Positions 60,081-64,000 of a stretch of DNA of 64,000 nt are shown here, piece after piece. This stretch comes from Oscheius dolichura (taxonomy: Eukaryota; Nematoda; Chromadorea; Rhabditida; Rhabditidae). The stretch is taken from assembly GCA_932521035.1 (NCBI GenBank), contig OW051492.1, forward strand, positions 5,084,001-5,148,000. The letters are read 5' to 3'. Both the position numbers and the translations under genes were made by a program. A model generated the notes under the pieces. That model ran no database searches. It saw only the letters and a list, made by a program, of their open reading frames with translations, and had not been told where the DNA came from. The stretch's first letter is position 1; each line of letters begins with the position of its first letter.

Positions 60081-61661
60081 ATGGTTTGTTTATTTAAAAT
60101 TCTCTATCAATAATGCATTTGTAGCCTCAGAATGAACATATCGAACTGCACCGCAAACGTCATGGACGTCGGCTGGATTATGAAGAACGATTGTAAGTTA
60201 ATAGCTTTAATATAACTTTTTTTTTAAATTACAGAAGAAAAAAGCAAGCCCGTGCTGTCCATGAACGCTCACAGGTATCCAAAAAACTCCGTGGGCACAA
60301 GGCCAAGCTTTACCACAAAAAGAGATATTCTGAAAAAGTGGAAATGAGAAAACTTCTAAAACAACACGAAGAAAAAGAACAGAAAAGCACAGTGGATACA
60401 CCCGATAAGGTTAGTAGTTAATTGTTTCTACAAATGTATTTCTTTGCAGGGAGCCGTTCCGGCATATCTTCTTGATCGTCAACAACAAACCACTGGAAAA
60501 GTGTTGTCAAATATGGTGAAACAGAAAAGAAAGGAAAAAGCTGTAAGTGTTAATCTAAGATTTTCTTGATGGTTTTTAAAGGGAGGGTAGCGCAAGTTTT
60601 GAATTTGTTGGAAATTCCAATAAATTTAGATGACGCGTAAATGTCTTGCACGAAATTTTTCGAAAATTTCATGATTTTTGAAGTAACATAGTTCTCTTCT
60701 TGCTGGCATTTATATAATTACTTTTTACTACAACAAAATAAGCACGTCGAGAGGATCATTTTGATATATGAACGATCAAATAGCTCGTTTTGATGTATTT
60801 TTGGAAACTCATATGCAGCTCGATTTTTGTTATTTTTTCTTTTGCCCTATAGTAATTCGATGATAATAAAACACAAGAAAGCATCAGAAATGGAAAATTA
60901 TGCATAAAAACGATTTTGGTAGTAGCTACAGTAACCAACGGCGTCGGTGCATTTTATTTCAAAACCTGCGCTACTCTCCCTTTAATTATTTGGATTTTAT
61001 TTTTTAACTAGAGATTTTTAGGGAAAATATCAAGTGCCTATTCCCCAAGTTAAAGCTGTTAGCGATGCAGAAGCATTCAAGGTTGTAAAAACTGGCAAGA
61101 CTAGGAGAAAGGGTTGGAAAAGGATGGTTACAAAGGTATATCCCATTTCTTTTCATTTTTTACTAAAAGTTTCAGGTCACTTTTGTGGGTGAATCATTTA
61201 CTCGTAAACCTGCCAAATTTGAACGTTTTATTCGTCCAATGGGTCTTAGATACACAAAAGTAAGTTGTTCTATTTTTTACATAAAATACGATTATTTTAA
61301 GCCTCAAAAATGGTGATGATGTTTTTTATTCAGAGAATTGTTTTTTTTTTCGAATTGGAAATAATATCTACTTTTAGGCACACGTGACGCATCCTGAGCT
61401 TCAGACAACATTTTACCTACCAATCGTTGGTGTAAAGAAAAACCCTTCAAGTCAAATGTATACTTCACTGGGTAATTTTTAATCTTGCAAAGATAAATAG
61501 TCATATTTCCAGGTGTAATTACAAAAGGAACAATTATTGAAGTAAATGTCTCTGAACTCGGAATGGTTACACAAGGAGGAAAAGTTGTGTGGGGAAAATA
61601 TGCGCAAGTTACAAATAATCCGGAAAACGACGGCTGTATTAATGGAGTCCTACTCATATAA
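60081..61661 (+). CDS. NSA2: Ribosome biogenesis protein NSA2
   Basis: Nucleolar 60S pre-ribosome factor. Exon 1 is only the start codon (60081-60083), followed by a 43-nt intron and [148 protein letters not shown] and the end [20 protein letters not shown] ... [12 protein letters not shown] 61659-61661. It is full-length and highly conserved. One intron (about 60543-61020) is tenfold longer than its neighbours because of a MITE insertion. Confidence 0.95.
60576..60985. mobile_element. MITE with TTAA target duplication in NSA2 intron
   Basis: Inverted terminal repeats: left AGGGAGGGTAGCGCAAGTTT at 60580 onward, right its near-perfect reverse complement ending at 60981, two mismatches in about 24 bp. 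Both ends are flanked by TTAA (60576-60579 and 60982-60985), the target-site duplication typical of piggyBac-like elements. About 402 bp, AT-rich interior, no open frame. Confidence 0.82.
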
Positions 61662-61737
61662 TATTGCTGCAAAATGATTGTTTTTGTTATGGAATTGGTT
61701 TCTGTTCTTGTTACATTTCAGAGAATAAATGTTCTTT

Positions 61738-62349
<612 letters not shown>

Positions 62350-63170
62350 TTCAAGGATTAGAGAAAACCGAACACGGCAAATGCTACGCCTTCGGGGTTC
62401 CCCAGAGGACGGAGAGCCAATGATGGGCCACCATCTACGGTTGCTGTCTCTCCTGTATCCGTCTGGATAAAATATTCAAATAACATAGAACAACTAGATG
62501 ACGGCACCTTTGACCATTTGCAATATTAGTCAAGTTTTTTTCTGTCTCCTACCTTGCGACTTTTAGCCCTTGTTGAAAAGAGCCCCTTTCGTTAGTTCAA
62601 CATTACAAAAGCAACAAGATTTCAACTATTAGCCGAGTATTTTGTACTTTTTACTCGAAAAAAATGGAAAGACGAGTGAATAAAGATCAGTCCATCCTTC
62701 TTCCCTTCCAGTCGAAGTGCCCCTTCCAGTTCTGTTGGTACATTTGGCTGGACAACCGCGGCCGATGATCCCCTACGATTCGACTCTTTGTTCATTTTTT
62801 AATTGGAAGCGGGAACAAGAGAAACAGACTCTGGCCATGATATCTTCTCTTTCCCAATCCGGCGGGCGTGTGCCAGTCATTTGTTCTACTGCGCTTACTC
62901 TAAAGTATTTCCATCCCTGATAAAAGAAATGAGTCAGAGTCCCCTGTGAATTATTCAATTATATCCGTTGAAGTTGCCTTGAAGAATGAGTTTAAGGCTA
63001 CGGTAGCTGGCGATGAGTGGCGTTGAGAGAAGATGAGGCGCAGTTGTCGTTTGAGACCGGGTCCCCGGGGTGCGCGGGCCGCCGAAAGCCCTATTTGCAT
63101 CAACGATTTGTCTGTCGACGGCGGCTGTCATCAGTGAAATCATTTCAAGGCTCGAAATATTTATTTGGCG
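62350..63170. other. Gene-free region upstream of MNX
   Basis: About 820 bp. Short open frames only; probably the MNX promoter and the aldo-keto reductase 3' region. Confidence 0.45.
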
Positions 63171-64000
63171 GGTCGCTCCTCCTTGAAAGGGTCTTCTGGG
63201 TGGCCGGCCAAGCTAAAAACGGGGGGATTAAGGGGGAAGGGGAGAACAGATACAAAACTATGGGCATGACCCGGTGCCGGTGGGGAGAGCTCTCCAGCAG
63301 ACGGGTTTCCTCCGGGGACAGGGTGAAGTCGAACAGCTGGAAAGGTCTCTCTTTTGACGGTCTCCCGCCCTGCTCACCTGGAAATTCTCGACAATTCTTT
63401 CTCTTTGTGTCGACTTGGGGATGACGGCCCAGCCTCTGTTGATCGCATACCGGAGGAGGATCTGATTCGTGTCGGGACAAATGAAAACAAAGCCAACCTG
63501 TGCCGGGGATTTGTGGTATTTCTGGGACAGAGCCAGCACGTTCTTATCCTTCAGCGGACTCGGGTGGTCCTCCCAGATCATCGGCCTGGAAATGGTATGA
63601 ACGAGATGGACGACGCCTACTTCCCGTCGGGCAGGGTATACTTGAACTCGGTTCTCCCGGACGAGCCGAGCGTCGCGTACGAGGTCAGACCGATGTTGTG
63701 TGTCTTACAGAGATCTTGGAGTTCCCGCTGGGGCCAGTAGATGCCCATTTCGACCTGGAAGAGGATTAGCTGGCCGGGGAGGAGGACACCTGTATATTAT
63801 GGATAGGAACACTGGCTATCCGGATGATCCTCTTTATCTGCTCGAGGCTCATGTTCGAGACCCCGATGGCCTTCGTGTATCCCTTGTGGTAGAGCTCCTC
63901 GAAGACTCGCCACATCTCCTCCACCGTCACCAAGTAGTCCGTCGGCCCCGACATGTCCGCCTGCCGGTGTCCTCCTCATAAAAGGGACGAGAATACCTTG
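63171..64000 (-). CDS. Aldo-keto reductase, C-terminal part (5' end outside window)
   Basis: NADPH-dependent oxidoreductase of the AKR superfamily. From the right edge: VEEMWRVFEELYHKGYTKAI, GVSNMSLEQIKRII, a 36-nt intron, VEMGIYWPQRELQDLCKTHN, GLTSYATLGSPG, KNVLALSQKYHKSPAQ, ILLRYAINRGWAVIPKSTQR (the NADP-binding IPKS motif), ERIVENFQLFDFTLSPEE and a terminal exon GHPEDPFKEERPAK to TAA 63171-63173. AATAAA overlaps the stop. The N-terminal catalytic Asp/Tyr/Lys lie outside the window. Exons are intact. Confidence 0.9.

Overview
This is eukaryotic, animal-type DNA, most likely from a nematode with a compact genome. The basis is very short introns (mostly 34-45 nt, a few about 30 nt), small intergenic gaps, and a nematode-flavoured gene set: a VWA plus C-type-lectin secreted protein, a LET-381-like FoxF, an HB9/CEH-12-like homeobox, a DPY-31/NAS-type astacin-EGF-CUB-TSP1 protease, a galectin and F-box-associated-like paralogues. 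Genes are intron-rich, so each entry gives the genomic span from start to stop and the exon logic is in the text. No rRNA, tRNA, CRISPR or prokaryotic feature was recognised.

Layout. 1-6.6 kb: ATG4 (minus, runs off the left edge), CCDC86, PP2A B56, a tandem CCCH zinc-finger protein and a small secreted protein. 6.9-16.6 kb (GC-rich): VWA/C-type lectin, a small membrane protein, CABLES, a DYRK/HIPK-like kinase, a Pro/Gly/Cys-rich secreted protein, an orphan and FoxF. 18.4-29.4 kb: a possible peptide precursor, a TMEM230/TMEM134-like protein, a tandem-repeat galectin, two ACP-like paralogues, two F-box-associated-like paralogues and a KP4-like cysteine-rich secreted protein. 31-38.2 kb: furin-type convertase, Tctex-type dynein light chain, inositol monophosphatase with a duplicated alternative exon, and B3GNTL1. 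38.2-47.6 kb is a rearranged zone: orphan exons, a broken dynein heavy-chain fragment, a 354-bp segment present twice, an orphan gene and a 5'-truncated AGXT2. 47.8-64 kb: PIGN, ARPC5, a SECISBP2-like L7Ae protein, LYPLA, the astacin protease, a septin, NSA2 with a MITE in one intron, MNX/HB9 and an aldo-keto reductase that runs off the right edge.

The window alternates between AT-rich blocks, holding mostly conserved housekeeping genes, and GC-rich blocks, holding developmental regulators, secreted and lineage-restricted genes. There is no operon-like functional grouping beyond local tandem duplicates. The most notable observations are the forced mutually exclusive exon pair in the inositol monophosphatase, the dynein/AGXT2/segmental-duplication breakpoints, the KP4-like protein, two foldback-type insertions in introns, and several probable GC-AG introns.
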